The notes under the pieces are model-generated. The model made no database searches and had not been told where the DNA came from. It saw nothing but the letters and a program-made list of their open reading frames with translations. A DNA stretch of 61,927 nt. Source: an uncultured Treponema sp. (GTDB taxonomy: Bacteria; Spirochaetota; Spirochaetia; Treponematales; Treponemataceae). The DNA is taken from the NCBI GenBank assembly GCA_946410085.1, contig CAMJZA010000012.1:1-61927 (forward strand), written 5' to 3'. Below are positions 43,218 to 51,131 of the stretch, piece by piece (position 1 is the stretch's first letter; every line of letters starts with the position of its first letter). The position numbers and the translations under genes are program-made.

Positions 43218-44345
43218 ATGACTCTTTTACGGCGTTCCTTACTGATGATTTTAGTTCCGACGGTGATCCTCTTCCTGCTGATGATGGTCGTTACGTCAAA
43301 CCGGCTCAAGTACTATGCGTCCCGCCAGATGGAAGAAACCCTGCTTGCGTCAAGCGAGTCCGCCCTGGAGTACGTCATGAGGGTGGTGCAGAAGCCCCGG
43401 CTCCTGCTTGAGGCGCTGACCGACGTATTCCTGAACGGGAGCTTTGAGAGCGAGAAGGACAACCTGAACGTCTTTACGAACCTGACCAAGTCCTACGCCG
43501 ACTCGACCGGCTTTTACGGTGTGCTTGACGGCAGCTACTACGACGGCGCAGGCTGGGTGCCCCCCGCAGACTGGGATCCCTGCTCCCGCCCCTGGTATAC
43601 CGGGGCGGAGGCGGATCCCGAGCACTTCGTGTATTCCGACGTGTACATCGACGACCAGACCGGCGGGGCGGTCGTGAGCATTTCCAAGGTGGTCTTTGAC
43701 GAAAGCCACCGGCAGCTCGGCGTTGTTTCCGCAGACTTTCCGCTCGAAACCATCCGGGCGGCCCTCAAGGCAAACTGCCGCTACGAGGACGAGCGCATGT
43801 TCATCCTGACGGACACGGGCTTTTTTGCCGTGCACGACCGCTATACTGCCGCCGACAGCATTCGGGAGGTCGCAGGCGGTGCCTACCGGGAGCTTGCGGA
43901 CCGGTTTCTGGCGGGCGACAGGAAAATCTTTTCTGCCAGGACGGACGGCATGCCCTACTATTACCTGTCCATGCCCATCCCGGGGACCCACTGGCTGTTC
44001 ATTCACGGCCGCTCGCGGGCGGCGGTCTACACCTTCGTGGAAAAGACGAGCCAGATAATCATCCTTGCCTTTCTGCTGCTGTTTGCGGCCGTCACCATTG
44101 TGCTGGATATTATCCTGCGCAGCATCGTGGGGCCTGCCGGACAGTCGGAAGAAGCCGCGCCCGCTGCCGTGCGGCCTGCGGCGGTCCCGGCCGGACCGGA
44201 CCTGCCCCGCCGCGCTCAGCCCCTGCCGCCGCAGGAAGAGGCCTGGACGGTCGTACACGGCGGTGCCCGGCGGGAACGGCGCGTGGAAGTGATGGACATG
44301 AACATGCCCCCCTTCGGCAGTGACCTGTGGCTGCCCGGGCGATAG
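43218..44345 (+). CDS. Membrane-bound Cache-domain sensor lacking an output domain
   Basis: A 375-residue protein with a helix near residues 8-24 and another near 287-310. The 250 extracytoplasmic residues between them fit a double Cache domain: WDPCSRPWYTGA near 115-126 and YSDVYIDDQTGGAVVSISKVV near 138-158. Unlike chemoreceptors or kinases, no HAMP, kinase, GGDEF or MCP module follows the second helix, only about 65 Pro/Ala/Arg-rich residues. It may signal through the LuxR protein encoded just upstream. GGAGG precedes the ATG. Confidence 0.8.
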   Translation: MTLLRRSLLMILVPTVILFLLMMVVTSNRLKYYASRQMEETLLASSESALEYVMRVVQKPRLLLEALTDVFLNGSFESEKDNLNVFTNLTKSYADSTGFYGVLDGSYYDGAGWVPPADWDPCSRPWYTGAEADPEHFVYSDVYIDDQTGGAVVSISKVVFDESHRQLGVVSADFPLETIRAALKANCRYEDERMFILTDTGFFAVHDRYTAADSIREVAGGAYRELADRFLAGDRKIFSARTDGMPYYYLSMPIPGTHWLFIHGRSRAAVYTFVEKTSQIIILAFLLLFAAVTIVLDIILRSIVGPAGQSEEAAPAAVRPAAVPAGPDLPRRAQPLPPQEEAWTVVHGGARRERRVEVMDMNMPPFGSDLWLPGR

Positions 44346-44354
44346 AGAGATAAA

Positions 44355-44518
44355 GGGCACCTCTAAAAACGCGCCTTTGGCGGTTTTTAGAGGTTTGCCG
44401 ACGAGTCGTAAGTCGCTATAATAGCGCGACTTACGACATCGCATTTTCAGAGTTACCTCGGAACCGACAGCGTAGCTTCAAGGCAAAACTGAGGTTTTTC
44501 GAGGTTCCAAAAATAGAC
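44355..44518. mobile_element. Possible small non-autonomous (MITE-like) element
   Basis: A 164-bp intergenic block is bounded by AGATAAA at 44348-44354 and 44519-44525, which could be target-site duplications. Its left end (GCACCTCTAAAAAC) and the inverse of its right part (GAACCTCGAAAAAC) agree at 12 of 14 positions. Inside, CCTCTAAAAAC/GTTTTTAGAGG and GTCGTAAGT/ACTTACGAC form two strong hairpins. No coding sequence. Confidence 0.4.
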
Positions 44519-44539
44519 AGATAAATCGGAGAAAATTTG

Positions 44540-44592
44540 CCCCGGCCGTTTTGCAGGGAGACGCCTTGCAGGACGGCCGGGGTTTTTGTTTT
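44540..44592 (+). terminator. Rho-independent terminator after the Cache-sensor gene
   Basis: CCCCGGCCGT (44540-44549) pairs with ACGGCCGGGG (44573-44582), followed by TTTTTGTTTT. It separates the convergent sensor and amino-acid transporter genes. Confidence 0.85.
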
Positions 44593-44637
44593 GTGTGCGG
44601 AGGGTGTGCGGACGGTTTGGACTGCCGGGTTTTTTGT

Positions 44638-45360
44638 TTACAGGACGGCGTTCAGGAACTGCTTGAGGCGGTCCGACTCGGGGGCCTGGAAGATGGCGTC
44701 GGGGCTGCCGCTTTCTGCGATGATGCCGCCGTCCATGAAGAGGACGCGGGTTGCCACTTCCCGCGCAAAGCCCATCTCGTGCGTGACGACGACCATCGTC
44801 ATGCCTTCCTTTGCCAGGTCCTTCATCAGTGCCAGGACTTCACCGACCATCTCGGGGTCGAGCGCGCTCGTCGGTTCGTCAAAGAGGATGACCTTGGGAT
44901 TCATGGCAAGCGAGCGCACGATGGCAATCCGCTGCTTCTGTCCGCCGGAAAGAGATGACGGGTAGGCGTCCGCCTTGTCGGCAAGGCCGATCCGCGAGAG
45001 GAGCGAGAGGGCATGCTCCCTGGCTTCCTCCTCACCCTGCAGCCTGAGCGTCGTGGGCGCGAGCGTGATGTTCTGCATGACCGTCAGGTGGGGAAAGAGA
45101 TTGAAGTGCTGGAAGACCATGTTCATCTTCTGGCGGATTTTATTGATGTCGGTGTCCTTTGCGGTGATGTCCTGCCCGTCAAAGATGATGCTGCCACTGT
45201 CCGGCTTTTCCAGCAGGTTCAGGCAGCGCAGGAAGGTTGACTTGCCCGCCCCGGACGGGCCGATGATGACGATCTTTTCGCCGTCTGCAATGGTCGTGCT
45301 GATGCCGTTCAGGATGGTCAGGTTGCCGAACCGCTTTACCAGCTGCTTAACTTCTATCAC
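44638..45360 (-). CDS. Amino-acid ABC transporter ATP-binding protein
   Basis: A 240-residue GlnQ/HisP-type ATPase. Walker [19 protein letters not shown], the Q-loop in [14 protein letters not shown], signature LSGGQKQR, Walker [13 protein letters not shown] and the H-loop VTHEMGFA are present. The start is GTG 45360 ([12 protein letters not shown]), within the end of the permease gene (14-nt overlap); 25 upstream codons look non-coding. It drives uptake of a polar amino acid whose identity is unknown. Confidence 0.93.
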   Translation of the reverse strand: MIEVKQLVKRFGNLTILNGISTTIADGEKIVIIGPSGAGKSTFLRCLNLLEKPDSGSIIFDGQDITAKDTDINKIRQKMNMVFQHFNLFPHLTVMQNITLAPTTLRLQGEEEAREHALSLLSRIGLADKADAYPSSLSGGQKQRIAIVRSLAMNPKVILFDEPTSALDPEMVGEVLALMKDLAKEGMTMVVVTHEMGFAREVATRVLFMDGGIIAESGSPDAIFQAPESDRLKQFLNAVL

Positions 45361-46018
45361 TTTTTGCCAGCCTCTTTTCGAACACGGCGAAGAGCTTGGT
45401 GAGCCCGACCGTGAGTATAAGGTAGATTGCCGCACAGCAGAGCAGGGGAATCCATGCGTTGTAGGTCGCGTTCCTGATGTTGTCGCAGGACTTCTGCAGG
45501 TCCATGACGGCGATGAAGCTCGCGACCGAGGTTTCCTTTATGAGTGCGATGAACTCGCTCGTAAAGGTCGGCAGGATCGTGCGGAAAGCCTGGGGCATGA
45601 TGATTTTTGCCATCGTCTGTGCCCAGTTCAGGCCGAGCGAGCGGCCCGCTTCCATCTGCCCGGCGTCAACGCCCTGAATGCCCGCACGGAAAATCTCGGT
45701 GCAGTAGGCGCCCGAATTTATGCCGAACGAGATGATTGCAACGAGGACGGCGTTCTTGACCCCGATCGGCGAGAAGATGACGAAGTAGAAAATCATCAGC
45801 TGGGTCGCCATGGGAATGCCGCGTATCACGGTCGTGTACAGGTTGGCGACCGCAACGAGCGGTTTTTTCTTTGAAATCTTGAGCAGGGCGAACGCGCAGC
45901 CCAGGACGGAACCGATGGCGACTGCGCAGAGCGAGATGAGGAGCGTTGTCCCCAGGCCCTGCGGAACAAGCCGCCAGCGTCCTTTTGCGATCATTGTGTC
46001 ATAGAATGACTGCCACAT
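45347..46018 (-). CDS. Amino-acid ABC transporter permease
   Basis: A 223-residue HisM/GlnP-type permease with five hydrophobic segments and the signature [26 protein letters not shown] loop (here [20 protein letters not shown]) near residues 105-124. It ends inside the ATPase gene and begins 48 nt after the binding-protein gene. A single permease gene implies a homodimeric channel. Confidence 0.92.
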   Translation of the reverse strand: MWQSFYDTMIAKGRWRLVPQGLGTTLLISLCAVAIGSVLGCAFALLKISKKKPLVAVANLYTTVIRGIPMATQLMIFYFVIFSPIGVKNAVLVAIISFGINSGAYCTEIFRAGIQGVDAGQMEAGRSLGLNWAQTMAKIIMPQAFRTILPTFTSEFIALIKETSVASFIAVMDLQKSCDNIRNATYNAWIPLLCCAAIYLILTVGLTKLFAVFEKRLAKSDRS

Positions 46019-46066
46019 CCTGCACTCCTTGCCTTCGTGTCCGCCTGTACCGCATACTGCCGCCGC

Positions 46067-46843
46067 TTACTTGCGGACGATGATGACCTGGTTGGTCGAG
46101 AAGTAGGTTTCCGAAAAGTCGACGTTCTTGCGCCGCTCGTCGGTTGCCGTCATGCCGGATGCAATGAAGTCGATTGCCCCGGACTGGAGGGCGGCGATGA
46201 GCGCGTCGAATTCCATGTTGACGACCTCGAGCTTTGCCCCGTAGTCGCGGGCAATCATCTGGCTCAGCGTGATGTCAAATCCGACGGGGTCGGAGCTTTC
46301 GATGTACTCGAAGGGCGGGAATGCGGCGTTCGTTCCCATCTTGACGGTCTTGCTGCCGCCGGTCGGAATTGCCTGCGGCAGGACGATTTTTCCGTCGGCG
46401 GGGATGAAGGCGGCGAGCAGCTTGTCGTAGGTTCCGTCGGCCTTCATCGCCTTGATGGTCTTGTTTATTGAGTTCAGCAGCTCAGGCTCGCCCTTGCGGA
46501 CGGCGATGGCGTATTCCTCGCTTGCAAAGCTGTCGTTGACGAGGGTGAGCTGGGGGAACTGCTTGACGATTTCCTTTGCGGGAATCTCGTCGAGCACGAC
46601 GGCGTCCAGGCCGCCGTTCTTGAGGTCCAGTGCGGCGTCAATGCCGGTCTTGAACGAACGGATCTTGACGTTCTCGGCTTCTTCCTGCAGGTACAGCTCT
46701 CCGGTTGTGCCTGCCTGACAGCCGACGGTCCTGCCGGCTAAATCGGCGGCGGACTGTATAACGACCTGCTTTTTCTTTGAGCAGCCGGTCATGACTGCGG
46801 CCAGCAGTGAAACGGCCGCCACGATACATGCAATTCTTTTCAT
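46067..46843 (-). CDS. Circularly permuted amino-acid-binding lipoprotein of the ABC transporter
   Basis: A 258-residue SBP_bac_3 protein with lipobox VMTGC (Cys21). The order of its halves is reversed relative to HisJ/GlnH. Directly after the anchor comes the part that is normally C-terminal: DLAGRTVGCQAGTTGELYLQ (near residue 36), LDAVVLDEIP, EEYAIAVRKGEPELLNSINK and MKADGTYDKLLAAF (to about 146). Then IVLPQAIPTGGSKTV links to the normally N-terminal part: KMGTNAAFPPFEYI, PVGFDITLSQMIA, MEFDALIAALQSGAIDFIAS and RRKNVDFSETYFSTNQVIIV. Both lobes are complete, so it should still bind an amino acid and feed the permease encoded next. Confidence 0.9.
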   Translation of the reverse strand: MKRIACIVAAVSLLAAVMTGCSKKKQVVIQSAADLAGRTVGCQAGTTGELYLQEEAENVKIRSFKTGIDAALDLKNGGLDAVVLDEIPAKEIVKQFPQLTLVNDSFASEEYAIAVRKGEPELLNSINKTIKAMKADGTYDKLLAAFIPADGKIVLPQAIPTGGSKTVKMGTNAAFPPFEYIESSDPVGFDITLSQMIARDYGAKLEVVNMEFDALIAALQSGAIDFIASGMTATDERRKNVDFSETYFSTNQVIIVRK

Positions 46844-46887
46844 ACGAGAGCCCCCTGTATCCTCTGGTTTTGAATATTTTCTGCATA

Positions 46888-46916
46888 ATTATACGGTTTT
46901 GGGCCTGCCGTGTCAA
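46888..46916 (-). promoter_or_regulatory. Consensus promoter of the amino-acid ABC operon
   Basis: On the minus strand a perfect TTGACA (46916-46911), 17-bp spacer and perfect TATAAT (46893-46888), the strongest sigma-70 promoter in the window. Confidence 0.85.
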
Positions 46917-47029
46917 CGCGGGCGGAACAAAGGCAAAAAACAGTTCCTGCTTATTTTGCAGTTCTGCCGATTATAAAAGTACAAAAGAAATAAAGAGAAG
47001 CAATAATAAAAATGTCGAGGAGGTAGTGC

Positions 47030-47827
47030 ATGAAAAGGGCATTGCTTGGTATGGCTGCGCTTGCAGTGTGTTCCGCCTTTCTCTTTGCGGCAACGGCGAA
47101 GGGAAAGAAGGCCGAGGCGGCGGAGTCGGAGTTTGTGCGCGTGAACTGCGGGGGCTTCCGCATGGGCAACGAGGTGGAATTCGAGACGGAGCACGAAGCC
47201 TGGGTATCCGAGTTCTATATCTGTACGCATGAGGTAACGCAGAAAGAGTATCAGCGCATCATGGGAACGAATCCCAGCGAATGCAGGGGAAAGAACCGCC
47301 CCGTGGAAAGCGTGTCGTGGTATGAGGCCGTTGAATACTGCAACCGGCGGAGCATTACGGAAGGCTATACGCCCTGCTACACGGACAGCTATGAGCTGGA
47401 CCTTACTGCGGACGGCTACCGCCTGCCGACCGAGGCGGAATGGGAGTACGCTGCGCGCGGGGGCAGTACAAGCGGCGGCTACCGCTTCAGCGGCAGCGAT
47501 ACCGTTGAACGGGTGGCCTGGTATGGCGAAAACAGCGGCGGCAAACCGCACGAGGTGATGACCAAGGCTCCCAACGAACTGGGCCTCTATGATATGTCGG
47601 GCAATGTCCTGGAGTGGTGCTGGGACTGGTACGGCCGCTACCCGTCGGGAAAGGAAAGCGTCGATCCTGCAGGGCCGGCCTTCGGGGAAGGCCGCATCCT
47701 GCGCGGGGGCAATTTTTCCAGCGCAGAGTCATTCTACTGCACCAGTACGACCCGTACCTGCGACTATCCCGCCGTCCACAATCCGAACGTCGGCTTCCGC
47801 GTCGTCCGCTCCGGTCCCCGGAGATAG
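47030..47827 (+). CDS. Secreted SUMF1-fold protein (formylglycine-generating-enzyme family)
   Basis: A 265-residue exported protein (signal peptide to about residue 22, FLFAATA). It carries the family pattern FYICTHEVTQKEYQRIMGTN, PVESVSWYEAVEYCN, YRLPTEAEWEYAARGG, GLYDMSGNVLEWCWD and RGGNFSS to VGFRVV. A Cys pair typical of active formylglycine-generating enzymes is not conserved, so a binding or structural role is as likely as catalysis. The gene has GAGGAGG six bases from the ATG. It is the intact paralogue of the relic at 9024. Confidence 0.85.
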   Translation: MKRALLGMAALAVCSAFLFAATAKGKKAEAAESEFVRVNCGGFRMGNEVEFETEHEAWVSEFYICTHEVTQKEYQRIMGTNPSECRGKNRPVESVSWYEAVEYCNRRSITEGYTPCYTDSYELDLTADGYRLPTEAEWEYAARGGSTSGGYRFSGSDTVERVAWYGENSGGKPHEVMTKAPNELGLYDMSGNVLEWCWDWYGRYPSGKESVDPAGPAFGEGRILRGGNFSSAESFYCTSTTRTCDYPAVHNPNVGFRVVRSGPRR

Positions 47828-47844
47828 GGCGTCCTGCACCCGCC

Positions 47845-47985
47845 GGGCTGCGTGTCCCTGGCGGTCTGCGCGTTCTGGACGCTTCTCTTTATCCGGGACA
47901 TGATACAGTCCGGGGGCCGTGCCGCAGGGACGGGTGACTGCATCTCCCGCTATGTGCCGAATACACGTTTTTCAGGTGGCGGTGC
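47845..47985. repeat. Deleted copy of a segmental duplication (partner 48940-49194)
   Basis: 47845-47917 matches 48940-49012 with one mismatch, and 47919-47985 matches 49128-49194 with one or two. This copy lacks about 115 bp that the partner has between the two blocks, including the end of a small membrane-protein frame. Confidence 0.92.
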
Positions 47986-47994
47986 ATCCGTTGA

Positions 47995-48023
47995 TTGTAC
48001 CCTGCGGCAGGATATGGTATAAT
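47995..48023 (+). promoter_or_regulatory. Promoter of the toxin-antitoxin pair
   Basis: TTGTAC (47995-48000), 17-bp spacer, perfect TATAAT (48018-48023). The leader is about 90 nt and includes a short repeat ACAGAAGTTGCTGAACAGCT/GAACAGCT. Confidence 0.6.
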
Positions 48024-48121
48024 TGAAAAGTACGGGAAAGGCGAAATCATGCAGCTGACAGGAACAGAAGTTGCTGAACAGCTCTAGAACAGCTCTTTAT
48101 AGAAGATATGGAGGTAGAACT

Positions 48122-48337
48122 ATGCTGACGATGGCACAGGTTGAAAATCAGATAAAATTGTTCTCCTTGGAGGAGCAGCTGCATTTGATTGCATATATTG
48201 CAAATACGATGAATGCCCATGCTTCTGCTGCATTGCAAAAAAAGAAGCCAAAGCGCCATGCCGGAGGACTTGCGGGGGAATTCTATATGGCCGAAGATTT
48301 TGATGCGACTCCCGACTGCTTCAAGGAGTATATGTGA
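48122..48337 (+). CDS. DUF2281-like antitoxin
   Basis: A 71-residue protein. The N-terminal VENQIKLFSLEEQLHLIAYI helix and the C-terminal EFYMAEDFDATPDCFKEYM match DUF2281 proteins, which pair with PIN toxins. GGAGG lies 7 nt before ATG 48122. Its stop overlaps the toxin start (TGATG). Base composition is noticeably A+T-rich against the surrounding genes, consistent with recent transfer. Confidence 0.8.
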   Translation: MLTMAQVENQIKLFSLEEQLHLIAYIANTMNAHASAALQKKKPKRHAGGLAGEFYMAEDFDATPDCFKEYM

Positions 48338-48714
48338 TGTATATCATTGATACCCACACACTTTTGTGGTATCTGCGGAATTCAGATGAGCTTTCGAAAA
48401 CTGCACATGAAATTATAGACAATGAAGAACGAATTTTTACAAGTGTGGCATCGCTCTGGGAAATCGCAATAAAACACAGCATTGGAAAATTGTACCTGGA
48501 ACTTCCAATTTCACAGATAGAGGATCTTTGCAATGAAAAAGAAATTTCAATTCTGCCGATAAAATCAATGCATTTGGATGAACTTGAAAATTTACCGGAA
48601 ATCCACAATGACCCGTTCGACCGCTTGATTATCTGCCAAGCGCGGACGGAATCCTTAACCATAATCACCCGTGATACGATTATTCCCAAATATGATGTGC
48701 AGACCGTATGGTAA
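48337..48714 (+). CDS. PIN-domain ribonuclease toxin (VapC-like)
   Basis: A 125-residue PIN nuclease. Four acidic metal-binding positions are visible: Asp in YIIDTHTLLWYL, Glu in SLWEIAIK, Asp in NDPFDRLIICQA and Asp in IITRDTII. Toxins of this kind cleave RNA and are neutralised by the upstream antitoxin. AAGGAG lies 8 nt before ATG 48337. A GTG three bases earlier is a possible alternative. Also A+T-rich, like its partner. Confidence 0.88.
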   Translation: MYIIDTHTLLWYLRNSDELSKTAHEIIDNEERIFTSVASLWEIAIKHSIGKLYLELPISQIEDLCNEKEISILPIKSMHLDELENLPEIHNDPFDRLIICQARTESLTIITRDTIIPKYDVQTVW

Positions 48715-48738
48715 AATCATGTTCATCGTGGAGGAATG

Positions 48739-48858
48739 ATGACCGAACTAACATTGCTGCGCCTTAAGGCCGCCGGCTGGACTCCCGGGAGGAAGGGTGA
48801 CATCACGCCGATAGAGGAAGCCTGCGTGGACGCGGGAATGCCTTGCCGTGCAGAATAG
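48739..48858 (+). pseudogene. N-terminal fragment of a SUKH-3-like immunity protein
   Basis: A 39-codon frame with GGAGG before ATG 48739: MTELTLLRLKAAGWTPGRKG continues through DITPIEEACVDAGMP and then stops. The L-x-x-A-G-W-x-x-G-R start is typical of SUKH-3 domains (immunity to contact-dependent or polymorphic toxins), but the rest of that 150-residue domain is absent. Confidence 0.45.
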
Positions 48859-49099
48859 AATTTGTGGAAGAATAGGGGAGTGGCAGCATGACGGGGAACT
48901 CGGCTATTCGCCGTTCTGGTACAGGTTCGTTCAGCTTCTGGGCTGCGTGTCCCTGGCGGTCTGCGCGTTCTGGACGCTTCTCTTTATCCGGGACATGATA
49001 CAATCCGGGGGCTGGGACGGCACCGGAACGGACAAGAATCTGGCGGCAACGTTCTTTCTGTATGTCCTTGCCGTACTCCTGTGCCTCTTTGATATCTAA
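48848..49099 (+). CDS. Small protein with two membrane helices, doubtful start
   Basis: An 83-codon frame beginning at a GTG without a good Shine-Dalgarno. The last 55 residues contain two hydrophobic helices (VQLLGCVSLAVCAFWTLLFI and ATFFLYVLAVLLCLF) separated by a charged loop. It may be the tail of a lost gene fused to the SUKH-3 fragment. The second half is what was deleted in the copy at 47845. Confidence 0.4.
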   Translation: MQNRICGRIGEWQHDGELGYSPFWYRFVQLLGCVSLAVCAFWTLLFIRDMIQSGGWDGTGTDKNLAATFFLYVLAVLLCLFDI

Positions 49100-49194
49100 G
49101 CCGACAGGTGAGCCTGCGGGGCGGGCTGTGCCGCAGGGACGGGTGACTGCATCTCCCGCTATGTGCCGAATACACGTTTTTCAGATGGCGGTGC
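48940..49194. repeat. Longer copy of the segmental duplication (partner 47845-47985)
   Basis: Contains both matching blocks plus 115 bp absent from the partner. The deletion in the partner lies between two GGGC micro-homologies. Confidence 0.92.
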
Positions 49195-49243
49195 CAGCTG
49201 GCAGTCCGATACAGGCATTTTTGCTGCAAAAACGTGAAAATCG

Positions 49244-49287
49244 GTGAGTAAAACTCACTGGAATTCGTTTTGGGGTGGCGGTAAAAT
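49244..49287 (+). promoter_or_regulatory. Accessory promoter box, copy 1 (CAP lipoprotein)
   Basis: GTGAGT-AAA-ACTCAC (49244-49258) runs into CTGGAA (49258-49263), 18-bp spacer, TAAAAT (49282-49287). Upstream TTTTTGC-T-GCAAAAA forms another inverted repeat shared with copy 2. Confidence 0.75.
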
Positions 49288-49318
49288 GTTGTCATAAAGC
49301 TGATGTGGAGGATATCCT

Positions 49319-50092
49319 GTGAAACGAATTATAAAAATCTGTACGGTGATTGCGGCTGCAGCTGTGATTGGGCTGGGCACGGCGTCCTGTAAGCACGGTC
49401 ATGGCGGCGGTGGAGGCGGCGGCGGACCTGTGTATACGCCCGGAGGTGGCGGAGGGGGCGGTGACATTTCGCCAAAGTTTATCTCTTCCGATGCCACGAC
49501 CGATTATACCATTCCTACCACGCCCACAGCACTGGAGCAGGAGGTGCTCAATGAGATGAACCTTGCCAGAACCAATCCGTCGGGCTATGTGACTAGTCGG
49601 CTGGAGCCGCTCAAGACTACTTCGAGCATTCATACGCAGTATTCGACGACCTTTCTCACTGTTTTGGACGAATGCATCGCGGAGATGAATGCCATGTCCG
49701 CTCTTCCGGCATTGCAGTGGGGCGGAAGACTGAGAATGTCTGCGATGGAATGGGTGAACATACAGGGAGCGGGAACTGAGCGTGAAGATCACGGACATGA
49801 CAAGAATCTTCAAGCGAGAGTCAGTAAATACTGTAACTGGACGAGTATGGGGGAGAACCTTTCTTATGGCTATCTTACCGCACAGGATATCGTGATAGCC
49901 CTGATTGTCGATGACGGGGTTGCAGACCGGGGCCACCGCTATAATATACTGGATTATGCACCCAAAAATAAAACCATGGCAGGCACCTTTACCCATGCGG
50001 GGGTTGCCATAGGCGATCATGGCTACTACGGAACGATGGCAATGTGCGCCATAAACTACGCTGGCGGTTACAGCGAGCCTTCATTGCCGTAA
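49319..50092 (+). CDS. CAP-domain (SCP/PR-1) lipoprotein
   Basis: A 257-residue exported protein. The signal peptide ends in GTASCKHGH (lipid Cys near 24), then two poly-Gly runs form a flexible linker to about residue 48. The CAP domain follows: LNEMNLARTNPSGY, LRMSAMEWVN, HGHDKNL with a cavity histidine, MGENLSYG and RGHRYNILD. CAP proteins of bacteria are secreted and mostly of unknown biochemical activity. The start is a GTG with GTGGAGG 6 nt upstream. It is transcribed from box copy 1. Confidence 0.85.
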   Translation: MKRIIKICTVIAAAAVIGLGTASCKHGHGGGGGGGGPVYTPGGGGGGGDISPKFISSDATTDYTIPTTPTALEQEVLNEMNLARTNPSGYVTSRLEPLKTTSSIHTQYSTTFLTVLDECIAEMNAMSALPALQWGGRLRMSAMEWVNIQGAGTEREDHGHDKNLQARVSKYCNWTSMGENLSYGYLTAQDIVIALIVDDGVADRGHRYNILDYAPKNKTMAGTFTHAGVAIGDHGYYGTMAMCAINYAGGYSEPSLP

Positions 50093-50178
50093 TGCCGGGA
50101 CTGCCGCCTGACCGCAGCTGCCGGAATGCCGTTTTTCGGATAAAAAACGGCATTTTTGCTGCAAAAACGTGAAAATCG

Positions 50179-50222
50179 GTGAGTAAAACTCACTGGAATT
50201 TGCCTTTTGGCGGCGGTACAAT
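50179..50222 (+). promoter_or_regulatory. Accessory promoter box, copy 2 (two-component operon)
   Basis: GTGAGT-AAA-ACTCAC (50179-50193), CTGGAA (50193-50198), 18-bp spacer, TACAAT (50217-50222). The preceding 30 bp are nearly identical to copy 1. Confidence 0.75.
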
Positions 50223-50241
50223 AGTAGAAAAGGATGTGGTT

Positions 50242-50415
50242 ATGAAAGAACAGGGATGTACAATGAAAAAATGGATGAAAACACTGCTGCGGGTTTTTGA
50301 GGGAATAACGGTGGCGGCAGTGCTGTGGCTGGGGACGGTTACCATACTCGCTACGGGCGAGGGGACGGACGTCAAGGTGCCTCAATTCCTGCAGTGGGTA
50401 ACTGAGTACAACTGA
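50242..50415 (+). CDS. Small single-pass membrane protein
   Basis: A 57-residue protein (MKEQGCTMKKWMKTLLRVFE...) with one hydrophobic helix at about residues 17-40 and a short hydrophilic tail. AAGGA lies 8 nt before the ATG at 50242. An internal ATG at 50263 is possible. It heads a four-gene operon with a multi-pass membrane protein, a histidine kinase and a response regulator. It may be an accessory peptide of the sensor or a signal peptide-like regulator; I do not recognise it. Confidence 0.65.
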   Translation: MKEQGCTMKKWMKTLLRVFEGITVAAVLWLGTVTILATGEGTDVKVPQFLQWVTEYN

Positions 50416-50449
50416 TTTATGTGTCTGAAACTCCAGGAGAGGACTGAAC

Positions 50450-51103
50450 GTGATTGATAATCTGCCGGGCGAGAAGAGAGAGTTTACGAGCAATTTTGCT
50501 GAAGGTACAAAAGGACGGCGGGCGGTCAAAACGGCCCTCGCTGTCCTCGCCTTTGGCGTCGGCGACCTTATATTATCAACGCTGTTTCAGGATGTCCTGT
50601 ATGTCCCGCTCTTTATGGACACGTGCTTTATGATGGCGGCACTCTTTGCGTTCGGACCGCTTGCGGCATTCCTTGAATACCTGGTCTTTGTGAGCCTTGC
50701 CTGCATAAAGCTCAAGCTCATGGTCGGCAGGACGGACATGGTATACCTGTATGCCCTGGCCGCCATGACGATCATCGCAGTGACCTGGCTCTTTGTGCGC
50801 AAAAAGGAACGGCTTTCCAAGGGGGTCAACCAAAGCTTCCTGTACCTCCTGACCGCCGCAATACTGGCAGGCTTTGCCTGTTCAGTGGTTTCCGGCGTTA
50901 TCAGCTACTTTACCCACCGGTTCGATGTAAAGGACTGGGCTTACAACCGGGTTATCTTTGCCTTTAACGGGGAGCAGCTGGGCTTTCTTGCTTCGGCGAT
51001 ACTGGGCCGCATTCCCGTCACCATACTGGACCGGGTGATCTCGACGTTTATCGGGTTCGGTGTTGCCAGGGCATACGGAAAGCTTGTGCATTCCGACGGA
51101 TAG
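50450..51103 (+). CDS. Multi-pass membrane protein, ECF-S-component-like
   Basis: A 217-residue protein with about five or six hydrophobic helices. LYVPLFMDTCFMMAALFAFGPLAAFLEYLV near 50-79 and the C-terminal IPVTILDRVISTFIGFGVARAYG resemble ECF-type S components and related sensory membrane domains. No ATPase is nearby, so a membrane ligand sensor for the kinase encoded 28 nt downstream is my preferred reading. Confidence 0.6.
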   Translation: MIDNLPGEKREFTSNFAEGTKGRRAVKTALAVLAFGVGDLILSTLFQDVLYVPLFMDTCFMMAALFAFGPLAAFLEYLVFVSLACIKLKLMVGRTDMVYLYALAAMTIIAVTWLFVRKKERLSKGVNQSFLYLLTAAILAGFACSVVSGVISYFTHRFDVKDWAYNRVIFAFNGEQLGFLASAILGRIPVTILDRVISTFIGFGVARAYGKLVHSDG

Positions 51104-51131
51104 CGGTATACTGCCTCTCAGGTGATGAACG

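Noticed and set aside
49244..49287. Sigma-54 promoter reading of the CTGGAA box
   Set aside because: The -24/-12 pattern TGGCAC-N5-TTGC is absent, whereas a TANNNT hexamer is present at a constant 18 bp in all four copies.
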